DNA of 64,000 nucleotides. Origin: an uncultured Bacteroidales bacterium (GTDB lineage: Bacteria; Bacteroidota; Bacteroidia; Bacteroidales; Muribaculaceae). Location of the stretch: the NCBI GenBank assembly GCA_902777835.1, contig CACYVC010000015.1, positions 23,693 through 87,692 of the forward strand. The letters are read 5' to 3'. The notes under the pieces are model-generated. The model was not told the DNA's origin, did not search any database, and saw only the letters and a program-made list of their open reading frames with translations. This document shows positions 34,918 through 44,717 of this stretch, piece by piece (within the stretch, counting starts at the first letter, position 1; every line of letters starts with the position of its first letter). Position numbers and translations under genes: made by a program.

Positions 34918-36336
34918 TTAATAATCTAAATTTCCAGTAACCTTCGAGAGATATACGTCACACATCATCACTTCAATCTCAGCGTCGATTTTTTCGCTGT
35001 GGGCCATAAGCCATGCGGTCTGTGCAGTGAGCACTTCATCACTGGTAGCCATACCCTCACGGAAAGCCAACTGAGCCACACGCAGGTTCTCATCGGCCTT
35101 AGCGAGATTAGCCTTTGTGGCCTCGTAGGTCTTGAAAGCCTCCTGGTATTTGAAGTTGGCCTGAGTCACCTGCAACTCTATCTTCTCTTTAACTTCCTCC
35201 ATTTCAAGGCGCTTAATCTTGGCATCGACAAGGGCCGCCTTATATTTGTTGCTAAGCCCGCCCCAGTGCCACAGCGGAATCTTCACCACTGCGCCAATAG
35301 CATAGTTGAAGCCAAATTCTTTCTTGAAGCCGTTATACACACTAGGATTAGTGGTGAACACCGATCCAACAGCAGCAATGGTTGGAAGCATCTCGCTGCG
35401 GGCAATCTTAGCCTTCTCGTCAAAGACTTTCACGCCCAGTTCCAGTGCATTATAGTCGTTGCGACGGTCATACACCTGCGCCATGTTAATAGTACTTGGC
35501 TGGAGCGACACGTCAAGGTCGTCGCGAAGCTCGTCGGCAAGAATCATAGGCTCATCGATAGGCTCGCCACAGAGCTGTGCCAGAGCCATGCGTGCCAGCA
35601 CCAGTCCGTTGCGCACCTTGGTTAGTGCCACATTGGCCTCATTCACTTTTACATCCACGCTTAAAAGTGTGGCATTTGTTGCCACGCCCTGCTTGAGCAT
35701 CTTTTTTACATCGTCATCTAACTTAGTCACTAAATCAAGGTAGCTCTCAGCAAGACGTTCCTTCGATTTCAACGACACCACTAGCCAATAGGCTTGATCA
35801 ACCTCGCAGATCACATTTTCTGCTTTATTGTCGTGGAGAAGTTGCGCTATCTGCTCGGCATATCTAGTAATCTGGTTAAAGGCCTTAATTTTACCTCCCA
35901 TATAGATTGGCTGCGTAACCAATATGCCAGCGGCAAACGCGTTTTTGACATCAAAGGTTAAAGCGTCTTTCACCTTTTGAGTGGCAGCATCAACATATTT
36001 GCCATCAATTGAAATGCCTAGCCCACCCAATGCGTCGAAGGCAAAATCATAGTTGCCGGTCGCGGGGTTGAGAAACTGGGTTGGAGTGATATTGTTGATG
36101 TCAACAAGCGACATATTGCGACCTGTGTGAACATAGGTGCCAGCAAAGTCAATTGATGGTTTATAGGCTGCTTCGGCCTCCTTACGCTGATAGCCCGCCT
36201 GCTCTATCTTGAGCTGTTCCACACCCATCTGCTTGTTGTTGCGTAATGCCATGTGACGACAGGAATCGAGTGTCACCTGTGCTGCTGCGGTAAATGCTAA
36301 TGATATAATGAACAGTAGGGTTATTGTTTTTCTCAT
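34918..36336 (-). CDS. TolC-family outer-membrane channel of the ABC-2 exporter
   Basis: The start MRKTITLLFIIS was chosen because it begins a signal peptide (to AAAQ); a longer frame exists but crosses the promoter. The 472-residue protein is an alpha-helical TolC-type protein with the internal duplication typical of the family (VTLDSCRHMALRNNKQMGVE near the start; VAQLAFREGMATSDEVLTAQ in the second half). It opens the four-gene export operon and has a consensus promoter. It is the outer-membrane duct of the HlyD/ABC-2 system. Confidence 0.93.
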   Translation of the reverse strand: MRKTITLLFIISLAFTAAAQVTLDSCRHMALRNNKQMGVEQLKIEQAGYQRKEAEAAYKPSIDFAGTYVHTGRNMSLVDINNITPTQFLNPATGNYDFAFDALGGLGISIDGKYVDAATQKVKDALTFDVKNAFAAGILVTQPIYMGGKIKAFNQITRYAEQIAQLLHDNKAENVICEVDQAYWLVVSLKSKERLAESYLDLVTKLDDDVKKMLKQGVATNATLLSVDVKVNEANVALTKVRNGLVLARMALAQLCGEPIDEPMILADELRDDLDVSLQPSTINMAQVYDRRNDYNALELGVKVFDEKAKIARSEMLPTIAAVGSVFTTNPSVYNGFKKEFGFNYAIGAVVKIPLWHWGGLSNKYKAALVDAKIKRLEMEEVKEKIELQVTQANFKYQEAFKTYEATKANLAKADENLRVAQLAFREGMATSDEVLTAQTAWLMAHSEKIDAEIEVMMCDVYLSKVTGNLDY

Positions 36337-36371
36337 CTTCTTATATAAACTATAATTATAATCTAAACGTG

Positions 36372-36403
36372 CAAAATTACCATATAATTGATAATTATGC
36401 AAA
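36372..36403 (-). promoter_or_regulatory. Consensus promoter of the TolC-HlyD-ABC-2 operon
   Basis: On the minus strand TTTG (36403-36400), a 20-base spacer and TAATTTTG (36379-36372) give a textbook Bacteroidetes promoter, 36 bases before the ATG. Confidence 0.75.
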
Positions 36404-36495
36404 TCTGCCATTATAAAAAATATAAATGTGGGAACAAAAAATATAAATGTGGGAACATCAAAAACACATTACAGCATTTATATATAAATAATTAA

Positions 36496-36526
36496 CTGGA
36501 CCCACAACAAAAAGATGGGCCCAGTA
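36496..36526 (-). terminator. Likely terminator after the DUF4421 gene
   Basis: CTGGGCCCA and TGGGTCCAG (minus strand; 36524-36516 and 36504-36496) pair over 9 positions with an 11-base loop; downstream sequence is A/T-rich but without a long T tract. Confidence 0.5.
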
Positions 36527-36547
36527 ATAAATCTTCCAAGAAATCTG

Positions 36548-37768
36548 TTAAAACCTTATTCCTGCCAATGCAGAGAACTCCAGCAAGGAGCTCACAAGGC
36601 GGCTGTCGTGTTTCTTGTAACGGTGATGATCGCCATAGGCCTGGAAGCCCATGAAGAAATTCTTGTGGTTATACACTGCACCAATGCGGGCCCTTATGTT
36701 GAGCGAGAAGTCGCTTTGCCTCTCACCTGGCTGTGGCATAATGTTGTAACGATAACCTAGATAAGGAGTTAGAGTGAAATTGAGCAACCACTTGGGGCCG
36801 AGCACCCAGTTGTAGCCATAGCCCACAAGCACGCAGTAGTCGTTATAAAGGATGCGTGGCAACTCGGCCTGCATAGGGAGATAGTCGTTGGCCTCTTCGG
36901 GCATCTTCTCTGGATCAAACTTCACGTCAAAATGCTGGAGGCTGATTCCCGCCAAAAAGGAGCCGGCACTTCGCTTCTGATACTTTGAGAAGCAGTAGGC
37001 TGCAGCCTGAGCATAGCGTCGATTGTTGAAGAAATAATAGGCAGTGAGTCCCATCGCTTTGCGAGTGACTCCCGACTGCCTGATTTTGTGACGCTCGTTG
37101 TCGGTGTTCTTGTCGACATAGACGACGTTGATATCGTTCTGGTTCTCCCAGTAGTAAGCATCGGCGGTAAATCGTGCGCAAGTGAATGAGAAGTCAACCT
37201 TGTTCGACACTTTTCCGCCATGAATAAGGTTGCTGATGCTAATCGAGTAGCCGAGGCTTACAGCCATAAATGATAGTGTCACACCAATGTTTGACACCAA
37301 ATGGCTGTTCATTATCACCTTCATGTCCTTGAAGGGCGTGCCAATGTAAGAGTCAAACCAGTTGTCGCTCTTGAGAAAGAGTTTCCAGTTCTTGCCTGTG
37401 GGTTTCACATAGGCGCTGTCGTAGCTGTTAAATGCCTTGTCGCCCCACATATAGGTCTTGTAGCAGAACATGACAAACTTGGGATATCCCATAGTGCTGT
37501 CTTTGAAGTTTATCTTGCCGTGCTTCATAGCGCGCCACCAGTAGCGGCTATCGCGAGTGGTGTCGTAAGGTTCATTAAGTTTGTCGTTAATGCGCTTCGT
37601 GATGCGTTGTTTTAGGCTCAACTTTGGCTGCTCTACAGCCACAGAGTCTTGCTGCACAGTGATTGTGTCTTGCTGCACAGGCACGACCGATTGCTCAGTC
37701 GCCTGCTGTCCCCACGAGAGCACAGGCAGGAAGCATAAAGCCATGAATATTAGCAAACACTTTCTCAT
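36548..37768 (-). CDS. DUF4421 family envelope protein
   Basis: The 406-residue protein has a signal peptide (MRKCLLIFMALCFLPVLSWG), a Val-Gln-Gln-Asp repeat stretch (residues about 22-45; VVPVQQDTITVQQDSVAVEQ), and then a domain of alternating beta strands (DSRYWWRAMKHGKIN, FLKSDNWFDSYIGTPFKD) that ends in an aromatic-rich half, matching DUF4421, which is predicted to form an outer-membrane barrel. The function is not known. It is followed by a probable terminator and preceded by the phospholipase A gene. Confidence 0.8.
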   Translation of the reverse strand: MRKCLLIFMALCFLPVLSWGQQATEQSVVPVQQDTITVQQDSVAVEQPKLSLKQRITKRINDKLNEPYDTTRDSRYWWRAMKHGKINFKDSTMGYPKFVMFCYKTYMWGDKAFNSYDSAYVKPTGKNWKLFLKSDNWFDSYIGTPFKDMKVIMNSHLVSNIGVTLSFMAVSLGYSISISNLIHGGKVSNKVDFSFTCARFTADAYYWENQNDINVVYVDKNTDNERHKIRQSGVTRKAMGLTAYYFFNNRRYAQAAAYCFSKYQKRSAGSFLAGISLQHFDVKFDPEKMPEEANDYLPMQAELPRILYNDYCVLVGYGYNWVLGPKWLLNFTLTPYLGYRYNIMPQPGERQSDFSLNIRARIGAVYNHKNFFMGFQAYGDHHRYKKHDSRLVSSLLEFSALAGIRF

Positions 37769-37839
37769 ACTTTTAAGTGATAAACTTTAAGAAATAGATG
37801 TGAGCATACTAACCACTAAACTCTATCCTCTAAACTTGT

Positions 37840-38664
37840 TTAGAAATCGCTGAAGAACGATGGACGGATGAGCAGTCCCAAGCGCAGGCGGCAGTGGTAC
37901 TTGTTGTAGTCGAGCATGTTCTCGCCATAACCGTCATAGAAGTGCAACATAAGGAACTGGTTGTCCTTCTCGCGGATGCGGAATCCCACGTTGATGATGG
38001 TGTTGAAACTGAAGTTCCAACCTTGGCGCTTAACGAAGGTCACGTCGGCCACCCAGCGCCTGTTATTAGAAACAAACTGTGCACCAAACTGGAAGATACC
38101 ACTGTACTTAAGGATATCCTTGTTTTGCTGGCCGTCGATAATGGGAATCCACACCTTGCCATGATACATCAAGTTGCGGTTGATGAAAGCCGAACCAGCA
38201 AACGAGATTTTGTTCCAACTTCGCGAAGCCTCACCATCACGGCCATTAGACTCATGCTCAACCATGATAGTGGTACTTCCCACAAGTCGGCCCTTAACGA
38301 AAATAGGCGTCTGCACACCAATTCCCGGGTTGAAGTTCAGGTCGTGGAATGGCAGCGACTCCTCAAAGATGTTCCACATAGCCTTCTGCGAATAGCTCAA
38401 GAAAAGGTGGCTGTGAAGTGGAAGTATCGACTTTGTCAGTCGCTGGCGGAAACTAATTTGAAACTTAACGTCGCTGTTATACTCGCTAGGTTTTTGGTTC
38501 AAGGCTGTACCAAGAGCGAAATAGTTGTCCTTGAAGATGCCGAAGAAAGGACGGTTATCAAAATCGTGAATGATGCTATCGACATTGAATTGTTGTTGCT
38601 CTTTGCCCAACATCTTTGTAACAATTTGTGCCTGAGAAGGGCAAGCAACACCTGCAAGAACCAA
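37840..38664 (-). CDS. Outer-membrane phospholipase A (PldA-like)
   Basis: The catalytic arrangement of OMPLA is visible: HESNGRDGEASRSWN contains His and Ser two residues apart (as in His142-x-Ser144 of E. coli) and an Asn about 11 residues later. The rest is an outer-membrane beta barrel ending with FSDF. The enzyme hydrolyses phospholipids in the outer membrane when calcium and dimerisation allow. The start is uncertain: no ATG is near, the first usable start is TTG at 38664, and upstream in frame there are no ATG codons; a run of eight T just upstream may hide a frame change. A short signal (MVLAGVACPSQA) is still present. Confidence 0.85.
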   Translation of the reverse strand: MVLAGVACPSQAQIVTKMLGKEQQQFNVDSIIHDFDNRPFFGIFKDNYFALGTALNQKPSEYNSDVKFQISFRQRLTKSILPLHSHLFLSYSQKAMWNIFEESLPFHDLNFNPGIGVQTPIFVKGRLVGSTTIMVEHESNGRDGEASRSWNKISFAGSAFINRNLMYHGKVWIPIIDGQQNKDILKYSGIFQFGAQFVSNNRRWVADVTFVKRQGWNFSFNTIINVGFRIREKDNQFLMLHFYDGYGENMLDYNKYHCRLRLGLLIRPSFFSDF

Positions 38665-38749
38665 TACTATTATGTTTTTTTTAGTGTCAAGTGATAAGTA
38701 AACTGTGCGCCTACGGCGCGTGGAAAGTGGAACGAGGAAAGTGGAACAA

Positions 38750-38812
38750 AACTGATAACTATGAACTCTTAACTGTGAACTATGAACTGTGAACTGTGAA
38801 CTGTGAACTAAG
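38750..38812. repeat. Nine phased AACTNNN heptamers
   Basis: AACTGAT, AACTATG, AACTCTT, AACTGTG, AACTATG, AACTGTG, AACTGTG, AACTGTG, AACTAAG follow each other without gaps, between the lipoprotein gene and the phospholipase gene. Confidence 0.85.
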
Positions 38813-38820
38813 AACTCACC

Positions 38821-39870
38821 TCATACCACAGTGAAATTTATAATATCAATATTATTGTACTTGGCTATTATCCTATCGTTCATCCAAATAAAGATATCTA
38901 AATTTGTATCTGTTTCGCCATTTGGCAATACATGCTCGTAGCACTCAAAACTTAACATATACAAATCGTCGCCGTAGGCCATCAGCTCTTCGGCAAAGGA
39001 GAAAAGGACTTTTTCTTGACGTCCTGAATGAATATGCTGTGGAATGCCGTCAACCCACAGCACTGCCCGCATGTTGTGATCCTCATCGTCCTCATAGCCG
39101 CAAGCATAGATGTGGCCATTGAGATAAGTGGTCGAGCTCACGTGGCCAAGGGGAAGGTCATACTCATAAGGAGGTGCGTCAAAAGTGCGAGGCAGAACTT
39201 GCAGCTCCTTGTCAACCCAGATGCAAGGCTCTGTCCCCACATGTCCACCCACGATAGTGTGGTCGGTGTCGTAAGCATAGATATTGGTTGCATGACCACT
39301 CACATCTGGACTAGGCTTGGGGAGGATAGCCTTGGCATAGCGGCCTTTGTACTCATAGTAGAGTACTGCATCGTTAGGCTCGCCATGGTGGTATTCCATC
39401 CCTGCGAGATAGCACTTGCCATTACTCACTGCAATGCACTGTCCCGAAGTATTGAAATTTTCACAACTATCAAGTGGGAATATACCACTGTTTTTCAAGA
39501 TGTAGGGATAGTCAAAGAGGTAGATGTAATAGTCCCACTTGGCTATACCTTGCGTCTCGTGGCTCACATTATCGATAAAATCTATGTGCAACGTGTTCCA
39601 CTTGCCGTTTTTCCAGTATCCCACCTTGTCCTTGGTACTCTTTCCCGAAACGAAATAGTCATCTCCATCGCTAATTATCTCACTTGCATACTCGCAGTTG
39701 GGGAGTTCCATAATCCTGTCACCCATAAGGTCATAGATGTGACCTTCGCTGGTGAGCACATAAATCTGTCGCTCGCCACGGCGCTTGACTTTGACCTCAT
39801 CTTTTTCGCAAGATGAAAGCAGCACTAGAGCACCAAGTACTAATAGCAAATTAATATTAAATGTTCGCAT
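38821..39870 (-). CDS. Lipoprotein with beta-propeller-like repeats, function unknown
   Basis: The 349-residue protein has a lipoprotein signal (MRTFNINLLLVLGALVLLSSC, Cys21). The rest has seven or so short beta repeats of the type G.IY..G, LPNGETDTNLDIFIW, VLWVDGIPQHI, suggestive of a beta propeller with two to three tryptophan-containing strands per blade, but no known family. It is a single-gene unit with its own promoter and no operon partner. Confidence 0.7.
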   Translation of the reverse strand: MRTFNINLLLVLGALVLLSSCEKDEVKVKRRGERQIYVLTSEGHIYDLMGDRIMELPNCEYASEIISDGDDYFVSGKSTKDKVGYWKNGKWNTLHIDFIDNVSHETQGIAKWDYYIYLFDYPYILKNSGIFPLDSCENFNTSGQCIAVSNGKCYLAGMEYHHGEPNDAVLYYEYKGRYAKAILPKPSPDVSGHATNIYAYDTDHTIVGGHVGTEPCIWVDKELQVLPRTFDAPPYEYDLPLGHVSSTTYLNGHIYACGYEDDEDHNMRAVLWVDGIPQHIHSGRQEKVLFSFAEELMAYGDDLYMLSFECYEHVLPNGETDTNLDIFIWMNDRIIAKYNNIDIINFTVV

Positions 39871-39887
39871 ATTTCCAAAATTTTCGG

Positions 39888-39895
39888 CAAAGATA
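39888..39895 (-). promoter_or_regulatory. Promoter -7 box of the propeller lipoprotein gene
   Basis: TATCTTTG on the minus strand, 18 bases before the ATG. Confidence 0.55.
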
Positions 39896-40024
39896 CAATT
39901 ATTTTCTTAATAATTGAACAATTTTAAACTTTCCAACCAATTTTCTACTGCGACAGGTCATTCTCAAAGAGCTTATTGATTTGCTCAAGATATATGTGTT
40001 TTTGTGTAGTTGTATTGTTTATAC

Positions 40025-41407
40025 CTATCTTGTTGCGCCACCCAATGCGATGTAAAGATCAATGACGGCTGTCGCCGCGTCATACATATTCATCGCTTCG
40101 TTGAGCTGAGCACTAAGAAGAGTCTCCTGTGCAGTAAGCACTTCAAGATAGCGGGCCTTGCCATTGTCCATCAGCTCATGGGTGCCGTTATAGGCATCAT
40201 GGAGCACTTCTACTTGGCGGTGATAGTATCCAAATTTCTCGCTTGCTGCTTGGCAGTCGGCAAGGGCCTCGTTCACCTGATTTCCCGCGTCGATAATGGT
40301 CTGCACATACTGGTTGCGCAAGCGCTCTTGATTGAGCTTTGCTATCTCCAAGTTACCTTTAAGCTGGCCGCGGGCAAAGATGGGCTGAGCAATCGAGGCA
40401 ACAATACTGGTCAATATCTTGCCTGGGTTAATAACGGCTCCACCAGCACTATTGGTCCATCCCAGCGTGCCCGAGAGCGAGAGGCCTGGGTAGAACGCCG
40501 AGCGTGCTGTCTGCATATTGTAGAAGGCCTCCTCCATAGCAAAGTCGGCTAGTCTGATATCAGGACGATACAGCAGCATCTGCGCCGAGATATCCTCGCT
40601 AGCGATCTGTGGCATGATAAAACTGCCCCATTTGTTGCGAGCGATGGGTTGAGGCGGGATGGCCAAAATGCGGCAGATGGCGTTTTCTACGCCACGTATG
40701 TTGCGCTTTGCATCTACAATCTGCGTCTTCACGTTCAGGCACGACGACTCCATCTGGTTTACGGCTGTAGAATATACCATGCCATTTTCCCACAGCACTT
40801 TCTGAGCTTCTAGCGAAATGCCCCACAAACTGTCGGTTTGTATCAATATCTCCAGCTGTCGGTCGAGCAGTTGCAGCAGGCAGTACTGTTGCGCCACTGC
40901 AGATATGAGATTGGCGCGCACGGCCTCTTCACGTGCCTGCGTTTGCAGCAGTACAGCGTTGGCAGCGCGTTTCTTGTTGGTATAAGACCCTAGCGATCCC
41001 ATATCCCAACTGGCCTGCAGCGGCACATTGTAGGTCTTTGACGTGTTGCTGTTGAAATTAGCTATAGTTCCCGATGGCGAGAAAAACAGTGACGGCAGAA
41101 TCGACTTTTTGGCCATCTGCAATGAGGTTTGACTCTGCTCGATAGCAATTCGCGCCGAGTTGAGATCTGTGTTGCGCACTAATGCCGTGTCGATGAGCCT
41201 CTGCAACAACGGGTCAGCGAAAAACTCTCTCCAAGACAGCGGAGCTGGAGCATTATCGCCAAGCGTGTTAATATAATTCAAACCTATTACATCATTAGGA
41301 ATCTGGGTATTGGGCTCATATTTGCTATACAAACTTTTAAAAGATCCGCAGCTAGCAGCCATGAGGCACAACACACCCGCGCTTAATATTATTGTTAGCT
41401 TTTTCAT
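40025..41407 (-). CDS. Outer-membrane channel of the RND efflux system (OprM/NodT family)
   Basis: The start MKKLTIILSAGVLCLMAASC was chosen because it gives a lipoprotein signal (Cys20) and lies 1 base after the transporter's stop codon. The 460-residue protein is a TolC-like lipoprotein with two repeats (DLNSARIAIEQSQTSLQMA, LNQERLRNQYVQTIIDAGNQVNEALADC), and ends in the usual VIDLYIALGG. It forms the outer-membrane duct of the tripartite pump together with the two preceding genes. Confidence 0.94.
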   Translation of the reverse strand: MKKLTIILSAGVLCLMAASCGSFKSLYSKYEPNTQIPNDVIGLNYINTLGDNAPAPLSWREFFADPLLQRLIDTALVRNTDLNSARIAIEQSQTSLQMAKKSILPSLFFSPSGTIANFNSNTSKTYNVPLQASWDMGSLGSYTNKKRAANAVLLQTQAREEAVRANLISAVAQQYCLLQLLDRQLEILIQTDSLWGISLEAQKVLWENGMVYSTAVNQMESSCLNVKTQIVDAKRNIRGVENAICRILAIPPQPIARNKWGSFIMPQIASEDISAQMLLYRPDIRLADFAMEEAFYNMQTARSAFYPGLSLSGTLGWTNSAGGAVINPGKILTSIVASIAQPIFARGQLKGNLEIAKLNQERLRNQYVQTIIDAGNQVNEALADCQAASEKFGYYHRQVEVLHDAYNGTHELMDNGKARYLEVLTAQETLLSAQLNEAMNMYDAATAVIDLYIALGGATR

Positions 41408-41408
41408 T

Positions 41409-44400
41409 TTATTGTTCAGGTTTTTTCGCGTCATCGTTTTTTGGTTTCTTTTCTCCAACCGCCTTTGTAGCAGCCTTTTTCTCAGCTTTTGTTTCCACGA
41501 CTGTTTCTGCCACTGGTTTATTGGGGGGTGTTACAGGTTCGGCGGTCTCTGTGGCAAGTTCAGCTGTTGCGGCCACCTCCTTGCCTTGGAATCTCTCATG
41601 CAGCTTTTGGAACACTATGAAGAAGGCAGGAACAACAAAGAGCAACGCAAGCGTTCCCACTGCCATACCGGCAGTGACACCAAGTGCAAGCACTCGGTTA
41701 CCATTAGCGCCAGCGCCTCCAGCGATGATGAGAGGAATCATACCAGCAATCATTGTCACGACTGTCATCAAGATGGGGCGCAGACGCTCCTCGCAAGCCG
41801 CGAAGGCCGCATCGCGTATGCTCAGGCCCTGAGCGCGGCGCTCAGAGGCGTACTCAGTAATAAGAATTGCAGTCTTTGCCAGCAGACCAATAAGCATAAT
41901 CACACCAGTCTGCAGGTAGATGTTGTTCTCCATACCTGGCAGGTGGAGCAACGACACGAGCCACACTGCTCCAAACGAGCCCATTAAACCAAATGGCACA
42001 CTAAGGAGCACTGCCCACGGAGTGAACCACGAGTTATAAAGCGAGGCAAGAATGAGATAAATAAGGATAGCGCAAATGACGTAGATAAGAGCCGTGGCGT
42101 TAGAACCCGACGTCTCTTCCACCTCGCGTGACATGCCGCCATATTCATAACTGTAGCCATTAGGCATCTCCTCTTTGAACACTTCGGCAATAGCCTTGTG
42201 GGCATCATCCTCGGAATATCCGCTAGCGGTCATCACACCGCAGGTGATGCTCTGGAACAGGTTGAAATGTTCAACCGATGCCGAGCCAACGACTTCCTTA
42301 AGTGTTACAAACTCAGAGATAGGAGCCATCTTGCCGCCTTGCACGCGCACAAAGATGTTGTTCAACGACTGTGGGTCAAGGCGGTATTCGGGTGAAGCGT
42401 TGGCAATGATGCGATAAACCTTGCCAAACTGGTTGAAATTACCAACATAAGAGCCACCACAGTAAGCACCAAGAGTGCGCAGCACAGCTGCTGGCGTAAC
42501 ACCTGCGCGGTCGCACTGTGTTGCATCAACATCAACCTGATATTTCGGGAAGCGTTCAGAATAAGTTGACATCGCCATCATAATCTCGGGGCGCTCATTG
42601 AGCTTGGTGAGGAACTTGGTGGCATCGACATTAAACTCACTCATAGATCGGTCCTGCATATCCTGCAATACCAGGTTCACACTGCTGTTAGAGCCATAAC
42701 CTGGCACTTGAGGCATCTGGAAGGGGATGACCAAAGCATTCTTTATTTCCTTGCAGTCGAAGGCGAAACGTCCATAGACGAGCATAATGTTATGGTTCAT
42801 TCCAGGGCGATCGTCCCAATTTTTCAAGCGAATGATAAGTGTGGCGTAGCAGCTACCTGAGCGACCTGCCATCATACCATAACCACTAATTACAGCGTAG
42901 TTCTCAAGTTCTGGAATTTTCTTAACCTTCGCCTCTACCTGCTTGACAATCTCCTGAGTCTCATGCAATGTGCTGCCCTCTGGAGCGCGCACCTCGGCAA
43001 AGAACACACCCTGGTCCTCCTGAGGCACAAGACCTGAAGGCAAGCCGCGCATGAATATAATCAGCAGCACGGCAGCACCAGCGAGTAGTGCCCACGAAAT
43101 CCACGGACGCTTGATGAAACCTTTTACGCTTTTCTTATATTTCTTAAGAATGGCATTATAGCTAGCAGTGTAGGCCTTGGTGACGTAGTAGTTCAGGTTT
43201 TTCTTCTCCTTGCGGTCCTTTGAAAAACGCATCATGATGGCGCACAGGGCTGGACACAGCGTCAGCGCCGACACGCACGAAAGTCCCACAGCCGAAGCCA
43301 GCGTCACGCCAAACTGCGTGAAGAACGTACCTGACGTGCCAGGCATGAAGGCTACTGGGATAAATACCGCCATAAACACCAGTGTACACGATATTACGGC
43401 AATCGACACATCGCTCATTGCCTCGCGGGTGGCCTGCTTTGGGTCGGTTATACCGCCCTCCATCTTCGCCATCACCGCCTCAACGACCACAATGGCATCA
43501 TCGACCACAGTACCGATGGCGAGCACTAATGCAAATAGCGTCAATATGTTTAGTGAGAATCCCGCAAGCGACACAATGGCAAACGTTCCCAGCAACGACA
43601 CGATAATCGAAATTGAAGGGATGACCGTCGCCTTGAAACTCTGCAGGAAGAAATACACTACGAGAATCACGAGGATGATGGCGATAACTAGCGTCTCAAC
43701 CACGTTGTGGATAGCGGCAAAGAGGAAGTCGTCGCTGGTCTCCAATATCACAAACTCCAAGCCAGCTGGCATCGTTGGCTTCATCTCTTCATAGAGTTTG
43801 TTGATGCGGGCATTAACTTCGGTAGCATTGGCGCCTGGAGCCTGGAAAACCATATAGATTGTGCCTGGCAAACCATCGATGTTAGACATGAAGTTGTGAC
43901 TCACAGCTCCAATCTCAACCTTCGCAACATCGCCCAAGTGTAGCAGATGACCGCCTTCGCTAGAGCGTAGCACTATGTCATTGAACTCTTCCACGGTCTT
44001 GAGTGTTCCCTTATACTCCATTGAGTATTGGTAAGCATTATCAGACTCCTCACCTAAAGAACCAGTAGCAGCGACAAAACTCTGACCACCAATGGCAGCA
44101 AACACATCGTTTGGCTCAAGACCATATTGCGCCATCACATCGGGCTTGAGCCAAATGCGAAGGGCATAGGTATTGCCCAACGACATCACGTCGCCCACAC
44201 CGGTGATACGCATCAGTCGGGGACGCACATTGATGTCTATATAGTTGGCTATAAAGTCGGCATCATACTTACCGTCAACGCTTTTCAGAGCGCCGATGTG
44301 CAGGATATTGCTCTGCTGCTTCATCACCTGCACACCCACTTTCGTAACCTCTGCGGGTAACAAGGCGGTAGCGCGGCTCACACAGTTCTGCACATTCACA

Positions 44401-44714
44401 GCTGCCAAGTCGGGGTCGGTACCTTGCTCAAAGAACACTTGAATCGACACATCGCCCGAAGCCGAAGCCGAGCTGGTGATATAGGTCATACCTGGCACAC
44501 CGTTGATATTCTCTTCAAGCGGCTGTACAACCGATTTCATGATAGTGTTGGCATCGGCACCAGTGTAGGAAGTTGACACGCGCACCGTGGGTGGCGCAAT
44601 GTTAGGATACTGCTCAATGGGCAGTGTCCCCATACAGATGACGCCCACCAGCGTGATGACAATCGCTATTGCGCATGCCATCACATATCTGTTGATGAAT
44701 ATATTATTCTTCAT
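41409..44714 (-). CDS. RND multidrug efflux transporter (HAE1/AcrB family)
   Basis: The 1101-residue inner-membrane pump shows the HAE1 features: MACAIAIVITLVGVICM first helix, FFEQGTDPDLAAVNVQN, the paired Asp in GTVVDDAIVVVEAVMAKME, GMIPLIIAGGAGANG, and the late GLLAKTAILITEYA with the Lys partner of the proton relay. An extra C-terminal tail of about 50 residues is rich in Ala, Glu, Lys, Thr and Pro and is not part of the core. It exports drugs, bile salts or similar amphiphiles with proton force. It lies between the adaptor and channel genes. Confidence 0.97.
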   Translation of the reverse strand: MKNNIFINRYVMACAIAIVITLVGVICMGTLPIEQYPNIAPPTVRVSTSYTGADANTIMKSVVQPLEENINGVPGMTYITSSASASGDVSIQVFFEQGTDPDLAAVNVQNCVSRATALLPAEVTKVGVQVMKQQSNILHIGALKSVDGKYDADFIANYIDINVRPRLMRITGVGDVMSLGNTYALRIWLKPDVMAQYGLEPNDVFAAIGGQSFVAATGSLGEESDNAYQYSMEYKGTLKTVEEFNDIVLRSSEGGHLLHLGDVAKVEIGAVSHNFMSNIDGLPGTIYMVFQAPGANATEVNARINKLYEEMKPTMPAGLEFVILETSDDFLFAAIHNVVETLVIAIILVILVVYFFLQSFKATVIPSISIIVSLLGTFAIVSLAGFSLNILTLFALVLAIGTVVDDAIVVVEAVMAKMEGGITDPKQATREAMSDVSIAVISCTLVFMAVFIPVAFMPGTSGTFFTQFGVTLASAVGLSCVSALTLCPALCAIMMRFSKDRKEKKNLNYYVTKAYTASYNAILKKYKKSVKGFIKRPWISWALLAGAAVLLIIFMRGLPSGLVPQEDQGVFFAEVRAPEGSTLHETQEIVKQVEAKVKKIPELENYAVISGYGMMAGRSGSCYATLIIRLKNWDDRPGMNHNIMLVYGRFAFDCKEIKNALVIPFQMPQVPGYGSNSSVNLVLQDMQDRSMSEFNVDATKFLTKLNERPEIMMAMSTYSERFPKYQVDVDATQCDRAGVTPAAVLRTLGAYCGGSYVGNFNQFGKVYRIIANASPEYRLDPQSLNNIFVRVQGGKMAPISEFVTLKEVVGSASVEHFNLFQSITCGVMTASGYSEDDAHKAIAEVFKEEMPNGYSYEYGGMSREVEETSGSNATALIYVICAILIYLILASLYNSWFTPWAVLLSVPFGLMGSFGAVWLVSLLHLPGMENNIYLQTGVIMLIGLLAKTAILITEYASERRAQGLSIRDAAFAACEERLRPILMTVVTMIAGMIPLIIAGGAGANGNRVLALGVTAGMAVGTLALLFVVPAFFIVFQKLHERFQGKEVAATAELATETAEPVTPPNKPVAETVVETKAEKKAATKAVGEKKPKNDDAKKPEQ

Positions 44715-44717
44715 GGG

